Below are positions 16,667 to 26,318 of a stretch of DNA of 64,000 nt, one piece after another (position 1 is the stretch's first letter; every line of letters begins with the position of its first letter). The DNA comes from Enterobacter sp. SA187 (GTDB taxonomy: Bacteria; Pseudomonadota; Gammaproteobacteria; Enterobacterales; Enterobacteriaceae). Below the pieces are notes generated by a model that ran no database searches, was not told the DNA's origin, and was given only the letters and a program-made list of their open reading frames with translations. Both the position numbers and the translations under genes were made by a program. The stretch spans positions 3,038,001-3,102,000 of the forward strand of contig NZ_CP019113.1 in the NCBI RefSeq assembly GCF_001888805.2, written 5' to 3'.

Positions 16667-16821
16667 GCCGGGTGGCGGCTTCGCCTTACCCGGCCTACAT
16701 GATGAGCGCGGTGTAATGCGATGCATTGCCGGGTGGCGGCATTCGCCTTACCCGGCCTACATTCTGGATTCACTGTGGTATCGACAGTTGTAGGCCCGGC
16801 AAGCGTAGCGCCGCCGGGCAT
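16667..16821. repeat. Cluster of three REP elements (BIME) between selO and aroH
   Basis: Two direct copies of GCCGGGTGGCGG...TTACCCGGCCTAC (16667-16699 and 16728-16760) and one inverted copy GTAGGCCCGGCAAGCG...CCGCCGGGCA (16790-16821). They occupy the whole space between the convergent selO and aroH genes, where E. coli has ydiE. Confidence 0.9.
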
Positions 16822-16835
16822 CCATGGAACCGCCC

Positions 16836-17882
16836 TCAGAACCGGCTGTCCACGGCGCTGGCGAGCATTTCCAGCAGCCTTTCGCTGTCGTCCCAGCCCA
16901 GACATGGATCGGTGATCGACTGCCCGTACACCAGCGGCTGTCCGGCGACGATTTTCTGCGTGCCTTCTTCTATAAAGCTTTCCGCCATGATCCCGGCGAT
17001 AGCCGTCGATCCGGCGCGGATCTGCTGGCAAATGTCTTCACACACCTCCAGCTGACGGCGATGCTGCTTCTGGCAGTTGCCGTGGCTGAAATCCACCACC
17101 AGCTGCTCCGGCAGGCTGAACTCGCGCAGCGTGTCGCAGGCTTTCGCCAGGTCTTCCGCCCGATAGTTCGGCTGTTTGCCGCCGCGCATAATAATGTGCC
17201 CGTACGGATTACCGCTGGTCTGGTAAATGGTCATCTGGCCGGTTTTATCCGGTGAGAGGAACATATGGCTGGCGCGCGAGGCACGGATGGCATCCACCGC
17301 GATAAGCGTATTGCCGTCGGTGCCGTTTTTGAAGCCCACCGGACAGGAGAGCGCCGACGCCATTTCCCGGTGGATCTGGCTTTCGGTGGTACGCGCGCCG
17401 ATAGCGCCCCAGCTGATGAGATCGGCAATAAACTGCCCGGTCACCATATCGAGGAATTCCGTGGCGGTAGGCACCCCAAGCTCGTTCACCTGCAACAGCA
17501 GTTTACGCGCCAGTTCGATACCGTGATTCACGCGATAGCTGCCGTTAAGATCCGGATCGGAGATCAGCCCTTTCCAGCCCACTACCGTGCGCGGCTTTTC
17601 AAAATAGGTGCGCATGACGATTTCCAGCCGGTGCTGGTACTTCTCACGCAGCCCCTGTAAACGACGGGCGTAGTCCATCGCGGCGTCGAGATCGTGAATG
17701 GAGCAGGGGCCGACAATCACCAGCAGGCGGCGATCCGTCCCGTTAAGGATTTTCTCAATGCGACGCCGTGAGGCCGTGACGTGTTCCGCCACGCTTGCGG
17801 AGACAGGATAGCGTTGCGCCAGTTCAGCCGGCGTGACCAGGCTGTCTATGCGCGCAGTACGCAGTTCATCGGTTTTATTCAT
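16836..17882 (-). CDS. aroH: DAHP synthase, Trp-sensitive
   Basis: 348 aa. First step of the shikimate pathway: phosphoenolpyruvate plus erythrose 4-phosphate to DAHP. Type I family with LLVIVGPCSIHDLDAAMDYA, GARTTESQIHREMASALSCP, and VDFSHGNCQKQHRRQ near the metal site. Assigned to AroH rather than AroF/AroG by length, N-terminus (MNKTDELRTARIDSLVTPAE), its place next to ppsR and the TrpR operator upstream. Confidence 0.95.
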   Translation of the reverse strand: MNKTDELRTARIDSLVTPAELAQRYPVSASVAEHVTASRRRIEKILNGTDRRLLVIVGPCSIHDLDAAMDYARRLQGLREKYQHRLEIVMRTYFEKPRTVVGWKGLISDPDLNGSYRVNHGIELARKLLLQVNELGVPTATEFLDMVTGQFIADLISWGAIGARTTESQIHREMASALSCPVGFKNGTDGNTLIAVDAIRASRASHMFLSPDKTGQMTIYQTSGNPYGHIIMRGGKQPNYRAEDLAKACDTLREFSLPEQLVVDFSHGNCQKQHRRQLEVCEDICQQIRAGSTAIAGIMAESFIEEGTQKIVAGQPLVYGQSITDPCLGWDDSERLLEMLASAVDSRF

Positions 17883-18025
17883 TACATTTCTCAGAAATTT
17901 GTGGCTTCAGCGGCAGGTCTGCCGGGAAGTGATGGGCATCACGATAAACCAATCCCGTGGTATTTCAAGTGCGGGCGTGATACGCATCACAATCCAAAAG
18001 GTAATGATAACGAAATTTTAACCGA

Positions 18026-18045
18026 TGTACTAGCTTGCTAGTGCA
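18026..18045 (-). promoter_or_regulatory. TrpR operator upstream of aroH
   Basis: A near-palindrome with the diagnostic CTAG in each arm, ACTAGC/GCTAGT, closely matching the E. coli aroH trp operator. It lies 144 bases before the aroH start and 15 bases past the ppsR stop codon. Confidence 0.85.
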
Positions 18046-18059
18046 CAGGAGTGCGCCGG

Positions 18060-18893
18060 TTAATACATGCGGCGGTTCAGCTTCATCATGTCGAGTATTT
18101 TGGTGGCGATCTCCTCCACGGAGAAATTGGTGCTGTTAAGAAAAGGAATTTGGTTTTTCCGGTACAGCGCTTCCACTTCCGCCACTTCCATGCGGCACTG
18201 GCGCAGCGAGGCGTAGCGACTGTTTTCCCGCCGCTCTTCACGGATAGCGGCGAGGCGCTCGGCGTTGATGGTCAGCCCGAAAAGTTTATGCTGCAACGGC
18301 TTAAGCGCAGCGGGCAGCACCAGGTTATCCATATCGTCGGCGATAAAGGGATAGTTGGCGGCGCGCACGCCGAACTGCATCGCCAGATAGAGACTGGTGG
18401 GAGTTTTACCGCAGCGCGACACGCCCAGCAGAATAACCTGCGCCTGATCCAGATTACGCATCGAAATGCCGTCATCGTGCGCCAGCGTATAATCGATGGC
18501 GGCGATACGCGCATCGTACTTAATCAGATTGCCGGGATTAAGCCCGTGAGTGCGGTGCGCAACGGGGGTGGGATCGAGCTTGAGCTCCTGCTGTAAGGGC
18601 GCGACCAGCGCCTGTACGATGTCCTGACAGAACCCTTCGCTTTGCATAATGATGTTGCGCACTTCTGGCAGCACAATGGAGTAAAACACCAGCGGACGGA
18701 TCCCGGTCTGCTGATAGAGCGCGTCGATCTGCTCTTTCACCGCCTTCGCGCGGCTTTCGTTTTCCACAAAGGGCAGGGTGATGCTGTTGATGGCGACCGG
18801 AAACTGCGACATCACCGCATGCCCCAGCACCTCGGCGGTGATTGCCGTTCCGTCAGAAATATAAAAAACATGCCTGTCTACAGAATTATCCAT
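18060..18893 (-). CDS. ppsR: PEP synthetase regulatory protein (kinase/pyrophosphorylase)
   Basis: 277 aa, as in E. coli. DUF299 bifunctional enzyme that inactivates PpsA by ADP-dependent threonine phosphorylation and reactivates it by phosphorolysis. The P-loop is in LGVSRCGKTPTSLYLA; the conserved start is HVFYISDGTAITAEVLGHAV. Divergent from its target ppsA across 333 bases. Confidence 0.95.
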   Translation of the reverse strand: MDNSVDRHVFYISDGTAITAEVLGHAVMSQFPVAINSITLPFVENESRAKAVKEQIDALYQQTGIRPLVFYSIVLPEVRNIIMQSEGFCQDIVQALVAPLQQELKLDPTPVAHRTHGLNPGNLIKYDARIAAIDYTLAHDDGISMRNLDQAQVILLGVSRCGKTPTSLYLAMQFGVRAANYPFIADDMDNLVLPAALKPLQHKLFGLTINAERLAAIREERRENSRYASLRQCRMEVAEVEALYRKNQIPFLNSTNFSVEEIATKILDMMKLNRRMY

Positions 18894-18978
18894 TTAAGCC
18901 GCCCTGAAATAATCGTAATTGCATAAAAGCATAAATTAAAATCACCAGGATGCGTAGTCAGTAGTCGGCAATTCTAAA

Positions 18979-19023
18979 AAATGAAATGCTGTTTTTATTT
19001 TTAATGAAAAGTGCATTTCATTT
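18979..19023. repeat. Inverted repeat in the ppsR-ppsA intergenic region
   Basis: AAATGAAATGC (18979-18989) and GCATTTCATTT (19013-19023), perfect 11-base arms with a T-rich 23-base loop. It lies in the 333-base divergent promoter region. It could be an operator pair or an RNA hairpin; no known factor is assigned. Confidence 0.5.
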
Positions 19024-19123
19024 TCCAATGCTGAGCACAGTGCGCGCCAGTTCTCATGAATTCAGATGATTCAGACACTTACCGCTAATCGGGAAACAGT
19101 CCGAAAAAGCAGAAATAAAATTT

Positions 19124-19139
19124 GCTTGAACGATTCACC
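19124..19139. promoter_or_regulatory. Cra (FruR) site upstream of ppsA
   Basis: GCTTGAACGATTCACC; its complement GGTGAATCGTTCAAGC matches the Cra operator known at E. coli ppsA, which activates ppsA during gluconeogenesis. It lies about 90 bases before the ppsA start. Confidence 0.8.
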
Positions 19140-19226
19140 GTTTTTTTCAGCGGAATAAGTATGCCAGGATAATTGCGTTATAAGGTCTTTCTTAAACCCG
19201 TTCATATATCACAAAAGGATTGTTCG

Positions 19227-21605
19227 ATGTCCAACAATGGCTCGTCACCGCTGGTGCTTTGGTATAACCAACTCGGCATGAATGATGTAGACAGAGTTGG
19301 AGGCAAAAATGCCTCCCTGGGTGAAATGATCACCAATCTGTCCGGTATGGGTGTTTCCGTACCGAACGGATTCGCCACCACCGCCGATGCCTTTAATCTG
19401 TTTCTTGATCAAAGCGGCGTAAACCAACGTATCTATGATCTGCTGGATAAAACGGATATTGATGACGTGGGCGAACTGGCGAAAGCAGGCGCGCAAATTC
19501 GGGCGTGGATCATCGACACACCTTTCCAGCCGGAACTGGAACAGGCCATTCACGAGGCCTATAACCAGCTGTCTGCTGACGACGCAGAAGCCTCCTTTGC
19601 GGTGCGCTCCTCCGCCACCGCAGAAGACATGCCGGATGCCTCTTTTGCCGGTCAGCAGGAAACCTTCCTTAACGTGCAGGGCTACGATGCCGTGCTGGTG
19701 GCGGTGAAGCATGTTTTTGCCTCACTGTTTAACGACCGCGCCATTTCTTACCGCGTGCATCAGGGCTATGACCACCGTGGCGTGGCGCTGTCGGCGGGCG
19801 TACAGCGTATGGTGCGTTCCGATCTGGCGTCCTCCGGCGTTATGTTCTCCATTGATACTGAATCCGGCTTCGATCAGGTGGTGTTTATCACTTCTGCATG
19901 GGGACTCGGCGAGATGGTGGTGCAGGGCGCGGTCAACCCTGACGAGTTTTATGTGCACAAACCAACGCTGGAAGCCGGGCGTCCGTCCATCGTCCGCCGC
20001 ACCATGGGCTCGAAAAAAATCCGCATGATCTATGCCCCGACCCAGGAGCACGGCAAGCAGGTGCGCATTGAAGATGTGCCGGAAGCCGACCGCGACATCT
20101 TCTCGCTGACCGATGAAGAAGTGCAGGAGCTGGCGAAACAGGCGGTGCAGATCGAGAAACACTACGGTCGTCCGATGGATATTGAATGGGCGAAAGACGG
20201 TCATACCGGCAAACTCTTTATCGTGCAGGCGCGTCCGGAAACCGTGCGTTCACGCGGTCAGGTCATGGAGCGTTATACCCTGCATGACCAGGGCAAAATC
20301 ATCGCTGAAGGGCGTGCAATTGGCCACCGCATTGGCGCGGGTCCGGTAAAAGTGATCCACGACATCAGCGAGATGAACCGAATTGAGCCAGGGGACGTGC
20401 TGGTCACCGACATGACCGACCCGGACTGGGAGCCGATCATGAAAAAAGCGGCGGCCATCGTCACCAACCGTGGCGGACGCACCTGTCACGCGGCGATCAT
20501 CGCCCGTGAACTGGGCATTCCGGCAGTGGTGGGCTGCGGCGATGCCACCGAGCGCATGAAGGATGACGAAAAAGTCACCGTTTCCTGCGCCGAAGGTGAT
20601 ACCGGTTACGTCTATGCCGAGATGCTCGATTTCAGCGTGAAAAGCTCCAGCGTCGACACCATGCCGGATCTGCCTCTGAAAATCATGATGAACGTCGGCA
20701 ACCCGGATCGCGCTTTTGACTTCGCCTGCCTGCCCAATGAAGGCGTGGGTCTTGCGCGCCTGGAATTCATCATCAACCGTATGATCGGCGTGCATCCACG
20801 CGCGCTGCTGGAGTTTGACGATCAGGACCCGGCGCTGCAAAAAGAGATCCGTGCGCTGATGAAAGGTTACGATTCGCCGAAAGACTTTTACGTTGGACGT
20901 CTGAGCGAAGGCATCGCAACCCTGGGGGCAGCGTTTTACCCGAAACGCGTGATTGTGCGTCTGTCTGATTTTAAATCGAACGAATACGCCAACCTGGTGG
21001 GCGGCGAGCGTTACGAGCCGGAAGAAGAAAACCCGATGCTTGGCTTCCGCGGCGCGGGGCGTTACGTGGCCGACAGCTTCCGCGACTGCTTCGCGCTGGA
21101 GTGCGACGCGGTGAAATACGTACGTAACGAAATGGGCCTGACCAACGTCGAGATCATGATCCCCTTTGTGCGCACCGTGGCGCAGGCGAAAGCGGTCATT
21201 GAGGAGCTGGAGCGTCAGGGGCTTAAGCGCGGCGAAAACGGGCTGAAAGTGATCATGATGTGCGAAATTCCGTCCAACGCCCTGCTGGCAGAGCAGTTCC
21301 TCAAGTATTTCGACGGGTTCTCCATCGGCTCCAACGATATGACGCAGCTGGCGCTGGGCCTCGACCGCGATTCCGGCGTGGTTTCTGAACTCTTCGACGA
21401 ACGTAACGACGCGGTAAAAGCGCTGCTTTCCATGGCGATCCGCGCGGCGAAGAAACAGGGTAAATACGTGGGCATCTGCGGCCAGGGGCCGTCCGATCAT
21501 GAAGATTTTGCCGCCTGGCTGATGGAGGAGGGAATTGACAGTCTTTCTCTGAATCCGGATACCGTGGTACAAACCTGGCTAAGTCTTGCCGAGCTGAAAA
21601 AATAA
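19227..21605 (+). CDS. ppsA: Phosphoenolpyruvate synthase
   Basis: 792 aa. Converts pyruvate and ATP to PEP, AMP and phosphate for growth on C3 compounds. The N-terminal ATP-grasp domain has SFAVRSSATAEDMPDASFAG; the phospho-histidine is in GGRTCHAAIIARELGIPAVV; the C-terminal PEP-binding TIM barrel ends with the catalytic cysteine region GICGQGPSDHEDFA. The ATG at 19227 (MSNNGSSPLVLWYNQLG) is used because it matches E. coli and follows AAAAGGA; the in-frame ATG 54 bases upstream is not conserved. Regulated by PpsR and probably Cra. Confidence 0.98.
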   Translation: MSNNGSSPLVLWYNQLGMNDVDRVGGKNASLGEMITNLSGMGVSVPNGFATTADAFNLFLDQSGVNQRIYDLLDKTDIDDVGELAKAGAQIRAWIIDTPFQPELEQAIHEAYNQLSADDAEASFAVRSSATAEDMPDASFAGQQETFLNVQGYDAVLVAVKHVFASLFNDRAISYRVHQGYDHRGVALSAGVQRMVRSDLASSGVMFSIDTESGFDQVVFITSAWGLGEMVVQGAVNPDEFYVHKPTLEAGRPSIVRRTMGSKKIRMIYAPTQEHGKQVRIEDVPEADRDIFSLTDEEVQELAKQAVQIEKHYGRPMDIEWAKDGHTGKLFIVQARPETVRSRGQVMERYTLHDQGKIIAEGRAIGHRIGAGPVKVIHDISEMNRIEPGDVLVTDMTDPDWEPIMKKAAAIVTNRGGRTCHAAIIARELGIPAVVGCGDATERMKDDEKVTVSCAEGDTGYVYAEMLDFSVKSSSVDTMPDLPLKIMMNVGNPDRAFDFACLPNEGVGLARLEFIINRMIGVHPRALLEFDDQDPALQKEIRALMKGYDSPKDFYVGRLSEGIATLGAAFYPKRVIVRLSDFKSNEYANLVGGERYEPEEENPMLGFRGAGRYVADSFRDCFALECDAVKYVRNEMGLTNVEIMIPFVRTVAQAKAVIEELERQGLKRGENGLKVIMMCEIPSNALLAEQFLKYFDGFSIGSNDMTQLALGLDRDSGVVSELFDERNDAVKALLSMAIRAAKKQGKYVGICGQGPSDHEDFAAWLMEEGIDSLSLNPDTVVQTWLSLAELKK

Positions 21606-21620
21606 TTAACCTGCCATCGT

Positions 21621-21647
21621 CCCCGGAATTATCCGGGGATTTTTTTA
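21621..21647 (+). terminator. Terminator after ppsA
   Basis: CCCCGGA-ATTA-TCCGGGG stem followed by ATTTTTTT, 15 bases after the ppsA stop codon. Confidence 0.88.
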
Positions 21648-21671
21648 TCTTTAAAACGCCGTTTTAAGGAT

Positions 21672-21777
21672 AAAAAAAAGCCCATCGTGGGAGATGGGCA
21701 AAGACTACACACAGCAATTCGTTGTTTCACTCAGGGGATTTCCATGCTTATAAATCAATGCGTTGATTTATAACCGT
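21672..21777 (-). ncRNA. rprA: RprA small regulatory RNA
   Basis: About 106 nt on the minus strand. The 5' end ACGGTTATAAATCAACGCAT, the seed region GCATGGAAATCCCCTGAGTG, and the 3' terminator GCCCATCTCCCACGATGGGC with a U8 tail match E. coli RprA closely. RprA is an Hfq-dependent RNA that activates rpoS translation and represses csgD and others; it is induced by the Rcs phosphorelay. It lies upstream of ydiK as in E. coli. Confidence 0.95.
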
Positions 21778-21783
21778 GACCTA

Positions 21784-21825
21784 ATAGTAGGCATGACGAA
21801 TTTTTGCGTCGATCAGATTCGTCTC
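21784..21825 (-). promoter_or_regulatory. rprA promoter with candidate RcsB site
   Basis: On the minus strand, TACTAT (21789-21784), with a C just before it, is correctly placed as the -10 for a start at 21777. Further upstream GAGACGAATCTGATCGACG (about 21825-21807) lies where RcsB acts in E. coli. The -10 is clear; the RcsB assignment is by position and partial similarity. Confidence 0.6.
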
Positions 21826-21957
21826 AATAGTTAAATAAGCGTAAAGAATTTGCGACAGATAAACGCCATGGCATGGGGAAAGTACCAGGAATATTCGCAG
21901 ACGTAGTGGGAATTGATTAGCAGCACTTAATTATCGGCGGGTTTCCCCGCCGAATGA

Positions 21958-23061
21958 TTATTTTTTATTCGCTTCTATGTCTTCGACAGGCTGCGCCGGA
22001 ACGTCTACCGGTGCGGGCACTTCTTTTACCCAGGCATCAAACAGACGCCAGCTCACCGCCAGCAGCACCGGGCCGATAAACAGGCCAATCATGCCAAAGG
22101 CGATAAGCCCGCCGATAACGCCGGATAAAATCAGGATCAGCGGCAGGTCTGCGCCCATACGGATCAGCACCGGACGAATCACGTTATCCAGCGTACCCAC
22201 CACGCAGCTCCACACCAGCAGCACCGTGCCCCAGGTGGTGTCGCCGCTCCAGTAGAGCCAGATAATCGCCGGGATCAGCACCGGCAGCGGGCCAAGCTGG
22301 ATAAGGCACGACATGATCATCACCACGGTGAACAGCGTGGCATAAGGCACGCCCGCCACGGCAAGCCCGATGCCGCCGAGGATCGCCTGCACCAGCGCGG
22401 TGACCACCACCCCCAGCGCAACCGCACGGATCGCCTGTGCCGCCAGCAGCACCGCCGCGTCGCCACGGCTGGAGGCCAGCCGGGTGGCGAAATGACGGAT
22501 ACCGCGCGCCACCTGCTCGCCGCGCCAGTACAGCAGGGCGCTGAACAGCAGCATCAGCACACAGTGCATCAGGAAGCGGCCAATATGCGCCGCCTGGCCG
22601 ACAAACCAGGTGGTGGTGGTGCCGATATAGGGGCGCACTTTCGCCATGATGGCGCTGCCGCCCATATCCAGCAGGTTATGCCATCCGGTATAAAGCTTAT
22701 CGCCCACCAGCGGAACACTGTTAAGCCAGGCCAGATCGGGTAAGGTCATATCGCCTGCGGTTATGGCGTGGATCACCGGGCCGCTGCCGTCCACCAGACT
22801 GTTCACCAGCAGCGCAATGGGGATCACAAAGACAAGGATCAGGAACAGCGTCATCACCAGCACCGCCAGCGAGCGGCGGCCCAGCAAACGGCGTTGCAGG
22901 CGTAAAAAAAGCGGCCAGGTGGCGATCACAATGGTGCCCGCCCAGGCGAAACCCAGTACAAACGGCCATACGATCCACAAACAGGCGATAATCATCAGCG
23001 CTAAAAACAGCACCGACAGCAAAATTTGCGGTACATCCCTGGCCTGTCGAAAATTAACCAT
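21958..23061 (-). CDS. ydiK: AI-2E transporter family membrane protein YdiK
   Basis: 367 aa from the ATG at 23061 (MVNFRQARDVPQILLSVLFL), matching the E. coli YdiK start; the frame is open 45 codons further upstream but that part is not family-like. PF01594-type inner-membrane protein with about seven hydrophobic helices (for example LAVLVMTLFLILVFVIPIAL, LILILSGVIGGLIAFGMIGL). Transport substrate unknown. A GC-rich hairpin, CGGCGGG-TTTC-CCCGCCG, lies just after the stop codon at 21935-21952. Divergent from ydiJ. Confidence 0.92.
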   Translation of the reverse strand: MVNFRQARDVPQILLSVLFLALMIIACLWIVWPFVLGFAWAGTIVIATWPLFLRLQRRLLGRRSLAVLVMTLFLILVFVIPIALLVNSLVDGSGPVIHAITAGDMTLPDLAWLNSVPLVGDKLYTGWHNLLDMGGSAIMAKVRPYIGTTTTWFVGQAAHIGRFLMHCVLMLLFSALLYWRGEQVARGIRHFATRLASSRGDAAVLLAAQAIRAVALGVVVTALVQAILGGIGLAVAGVPYATLFTVVMIMSCLIQLGPLPVLIPAIIWLYWSGDTTWGTVLLVWSCVVGTLDNVIRPVLIRMGADLPLILILSGVIGGLIAFGMIGLFIGPVLLAVSWRLFDAWVKEVPAPVDVPAQPVEDIEANKK

Positions 23062-23261
23062 ATTTTTCTTCATCCTGTTGGTGCGCCGGAAGCTGGCGCA
23101 AAAAATGTATTTCAGAATCTGCGAAATATCAGCGATTTCAGACAGCGAATTCTGCCTGTAATTCTGCCGCGCGTATAAGAAAAAAATGTGATACAACGAT
23201 AAACGCGCAATGCAAACGATTAAATACTCACAACTCTAACAGTCAGGCAGGGTCAACAGTA

Positions 23262-26200
23262 ATGATCCCACAGATTTCTCAGGCACCCGGCGTCGTTCAG
23301 CTGGTGCTGAATTTTTTACAGGCACTGGAGCAACAAGGTTTTACCGGAGACACCGCCACCAGTTATGCCGATCGGCTGACGATGGCGACCGATAACAGCA
23401 TCTATCAACTCCTCCCTGATGCCGTGGTCTTCCCCCGATCAACCGCCGACGTCACGCTGATTGCGCGTATTGCCGCCGAACCGCGTTTCGAATCGCTGAT
23501 CTTTACCCCGCGTGGCGGCGGCACCGGCACAAACGGCCAGGCGCTGAACGCCGGTATTGTGGTCGATATGTCGCGCTATATGAACCGCATCCTGGAAATC
23601 AACCCCGAAGAGGGCTGGGTGCGCGTCGAAGCCGGGGTAATTAAGGATCAGCTTAACCAGTATCTGAAACCTTACGGCTATTTCTTTGCGCCGGAACTCT
23701 CCACCAGTAACCGCGCCACGCTGGGCGGAATGATCAACACCGATGCATCCGGACAGGGATCGCTGGTGTACGGCAAAACCTCGGATCATACGCTGGGCGT
23801 GCGGGCGGTGCTGATGGGCGGCGATATTCTGGACACGCAGCCGGTATCGCTGGAGCTGGCGGAAACCCTCGGCGAGGTGCAGACCGCCATTGGCCGCATC
23901 TACAAAGCCGTTTATGAAAGCTGCCGGGATAACCGCCAGTTGATCATCGATAAATTTCCAAAACTGAACCGCTTCCTGACCGGCTACGATTTGCGTCACG
24001 TCTTTAACGACGAGATGACCCGTTTTGATTTAACCCGCATCCTGACCGGCTCCGAAGGCACGCTGGCGTTTATTACCGAAGCGCGGCTGGATATTACGCC
24101 ATTGCCGAAAGTGCGCCGTCTGGTAAACATCAAATACGACTCCTTCAACTCAGCGCTGCGCAATGCGCCTTTTATGGTGGAAGCGCGGGCGCTGTCGGTG
24201 GAAACCGTCGACTCAAAAGTGCTCAATCTGGCGCGGGAAGATATCGTCTGGCATTCGGTGCATGAATTGATCACCGATGTGCCGGATAAAGAGATGCTGG
24301 GCCTGAACATTGTTGAGTTCGCCGGTGACGACGAAGCCCTGATCGACGGCCAGGTCAGCGATCTCTGTCAGCGGCTGGACAGCCTAATCGCCACAGAGCA
24401 GGGTGGGGTGATTGGCTGGCAGGTGTGCGGCGATCTGGCAGGCATTGAGCGTATCTACGCCATGCGTAAAAAAGCCGTCGGCCTGCTCGGTAACGCAAAG
24501 GGCGCGGCCAAGCCGATCCCCTTTGCGGAAGATACCTGCGTGCCGCCGGAGCATCTGGCGGATTACATCGTCGAATTCCGCGCGCTGCTGGACAGCCACG
24601 GACTGAGCTACGGCATGTTCGGACATGTGGATGCCGGTGTACTGCACGTGCGTCCGGCGCTGGACATGTGCGATCCGCAGCAGGAGATGTTGATGAAGCA
24701 GATCTCCGACGAGGTCGTGGCGCTGACCGCGAAATACGGCGGCCTGCTGTGGGGCGAGCATGGCAAAGGCTTCCGCGCCGAATACAGCCCGGCGTTTTTT
24801 GGCGAACAGCTGTTCGGCGAACTGCGCAAAATCAAAGCGGCCTTTGATCCCCATAACCGCCTGAACCCGGGAAAAATCTGTCCGCCTGCGGGCGTTGACG
24901 CGCCCATGATGCAGGTGGACGCGGTAAAACGCGGCACTTTTGATCGCCAGATCCCCATTGCCGTACGTGCTTCCTGGCGCGGCGCGATGGAGTGTAACGG
25001 TAACGGTCTGTGCTTTAACTTTGATGTCAAAAGCCCGATGTGCCCGTCAATGAAGATCACCAGCAACCGTATTCATTCGCCGAAAGGCCGCGCCACCCTG
25101 GTGCGTGAATGGCTGCGTCTGCTGGCGGATCGCGGCGTCGATCCGCTGAAGCTGGAAAAAGAGCTGGCGGAAAGTCGCGTCAGCCTGCGGGGACTTATCG
25201 AACGAACGCGCAATAGCTGGCATGCGCGCAAGGGCGAATATGACTTTTCTCATGAAGTGAAAGAGGCGATGTCCGGCTGTCTGGCCTGTAAAGCCTGCTC
25301 GACTCAGTGTCCGATTAAAATCGATGTGCCGGAGTTCCGCTCCCGCTTCCTGCAACTTTATCACACCCGCTATCTCCGCCCGCTGCGCGATCACCTGGTC
25401 GCCTCGGTGGAAAGCTATGCACCGCTGATGGCCCGCGCGCCGAAGACCTTCAACTTCTTCCTGCGCCAGCCCTGGCTGCGCACGCTGTCGGAAAAACGCA
25501 TCGGCATGGTGGATTTGCCGCTCCTGTCGGTGCCGTCGCTGCAACAGCAGCTGGTGGGGCACCGCACCGCCAATATGACGCTGGAAAATCTGGAACAGTT
25601 AAGCGACGAACAAAAAGCCCGCACGGTGCTGGTGGTGCAGGATCCCTTTACCAGCTATTACGATGCGCAGGTGGTGAGCGATTTTGTGCGGCTGGCAGAA
25701 AAACTGGGCTACCAGCCGGTGATCCTGCCATTCTCGCCAAACGGCAAAGCGCAGCATATCAAGGGCTTCCTGATGCGCTTTGCGAAAACAGCGCAGAAAA
25801 CCTCAGACTTCCTGACGCGCATTGCGCAACTGGGGATGCCGATGGTGGGGGTCGATCCGGCGCTGGTGCTGTGCTATCGCGATGAATATAAACAAACGCT
25901 GGGCGACAAACGCGGCGAGTTTAACGTGCAGCTGGTGCATGAGTGGCTGCCGGCGGTGCTGGAAAACGTCGAGCCGCGCGTGGTCAGCGGCGAGGCCTGG
26001 TATCTGTTCGGCCACTGCACCGAAGTCACCGCGCTGCCGGGGACGCCGGGGCAGTGGGCATCTATCTTTGCCCGTTTCGGCGCGAAACTGGAAAACATCA
26101 GCGTCGGTTGCTGCGGCATGGCGGGCACCTACGGCCATGAAGTTAAAAATCACGCCAGTTCGCTGGGGATTTATGAGCTGTCGTGGCATCAGGCGATGCA

Positions 26201-26318
26201 ACGTCTGCCGCGTAATCGCTGTCTGGCGACCGGCTATTCCTGCCGGAGTCAGGTTAAGCGTATTGAGGGCAGCGGGGTACGCCATCCGTTACAGGCTTTA
26301 CTGGAGATAATTGGATGA
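23262..26318 (+). CDS. ydiJ: FAD/4Fe-4S oxidoreductase YdiJ
   Basis: 1018 aa, same length as E. coli YdiJ. Fusion of a FAD-linked 2-hydroxyacid dehydrogenase and an iron-sulfur module. The PCMH FAD-binding domain is at about residues 50-270 (FTPRGGGTGTNGQALNAG), the FAD-oxidase C domain at about 275-540 (GEHGKGFRAEYSPAFFGE), the ferredoxin motif CLACKACSTQCPIKID near 670, and a CCG heterodisulfide-reductase-like domain near the C-terminus (SVGCCGMAGTYGHEVKNH). Family members oxidise D-2-hydroxyglutarate or D-lactate and pass electrons to the Fe-S domains; the exact substrate here is inferred. Overlaps menI by 4 bases (ATGA). Confidence 0.93.
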   Translation: MIPQISQAPGVVQLVLNFLQALEQQGFTGDTATSYADRLTMATDNSIYQLLPDAVVFPRSTADVTLIARIAAEPRFESLIFTPRGGGTGTNGQALNAGIVVDMSRYMNRILEINPEEGWVRVEAGVIKDQLNQYLKPYGYFFAPELSTSNRATLGGMINTDASGQGSLVYGKTSDHTLGVRAVLMGGDILDTQPVSLELAETLGEVQTAIGRIYKAVYESCRDNRQLIIDKFPKLNRFLTGYDLRHVFNDEMTRFDLTRILTGSEGTLAFITEARLDITPLPKVRRLVNIKYDSFNSALRNAPFMVEARALSVETVDSKVLNLAREDIVWHSVHELITDVPDKEMLGLNIVEFAGDDEALIDGQVSDLCQRLDSLIATEQGGVIGWQVCGDLAGIERIYAMRKKAVGLLGNAKGAAKPIPFAEDTCVPPEHLADYIVEFRALLDSHGLSYGMFGHVDAGVLHVRPALDMCDPQQEMLMKQISDEVVALTAKYGGLLWGEHGKGFRAEYSPAFFGEQLFGELRKIKAAFDPHNRLNPGKICPPAGVDAPMMQVDAVKRGTFDRQIPIAVRASWRGAMECNGNGLCFNFDVKSPMCPSMKITSNRIHSPKGRATLVREWLRLLADRGVDPLKLEKELAESRVSLRGLIERTRNSWHARKGEYDFSHEVKEAMSGCLACKACSTQCPIKIDVPEFRSRFLQLYHTRYLRPLRDHLVASVESYAPLMARAPKTFNFFLRQPWLRTLSEKRIGMVDLPLLSVPSLQQQLVGHRTANMTLENLEQLSDEQKARTVLVVQDPFTSYYDAQVVSDFVRLAEKLGYQPVILPFSPNGKAQHIKGFLMRFAKTAQKTSDFLTRIAQLGMPMVGVDPALVLCYRDEYKQTLGDKRGEFNVQLVHEWLPAVLENVEPRVVSGEAWYLFGHCTEVTALPGTPGQWASIFARFGAKLENISVGCCGMAGTYGHEVKNHASSLGIYELSWHQAMQRLPRNRCLATGYSCRSQVKRIEGSGVRHPLQALLEIIG

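Noticed and set aside
20250..21572. 440-codon minus-strand ORF within ppsA
   Set aside because: Antisense shadow of ppsA; His/Arg-rich nonsense composition.
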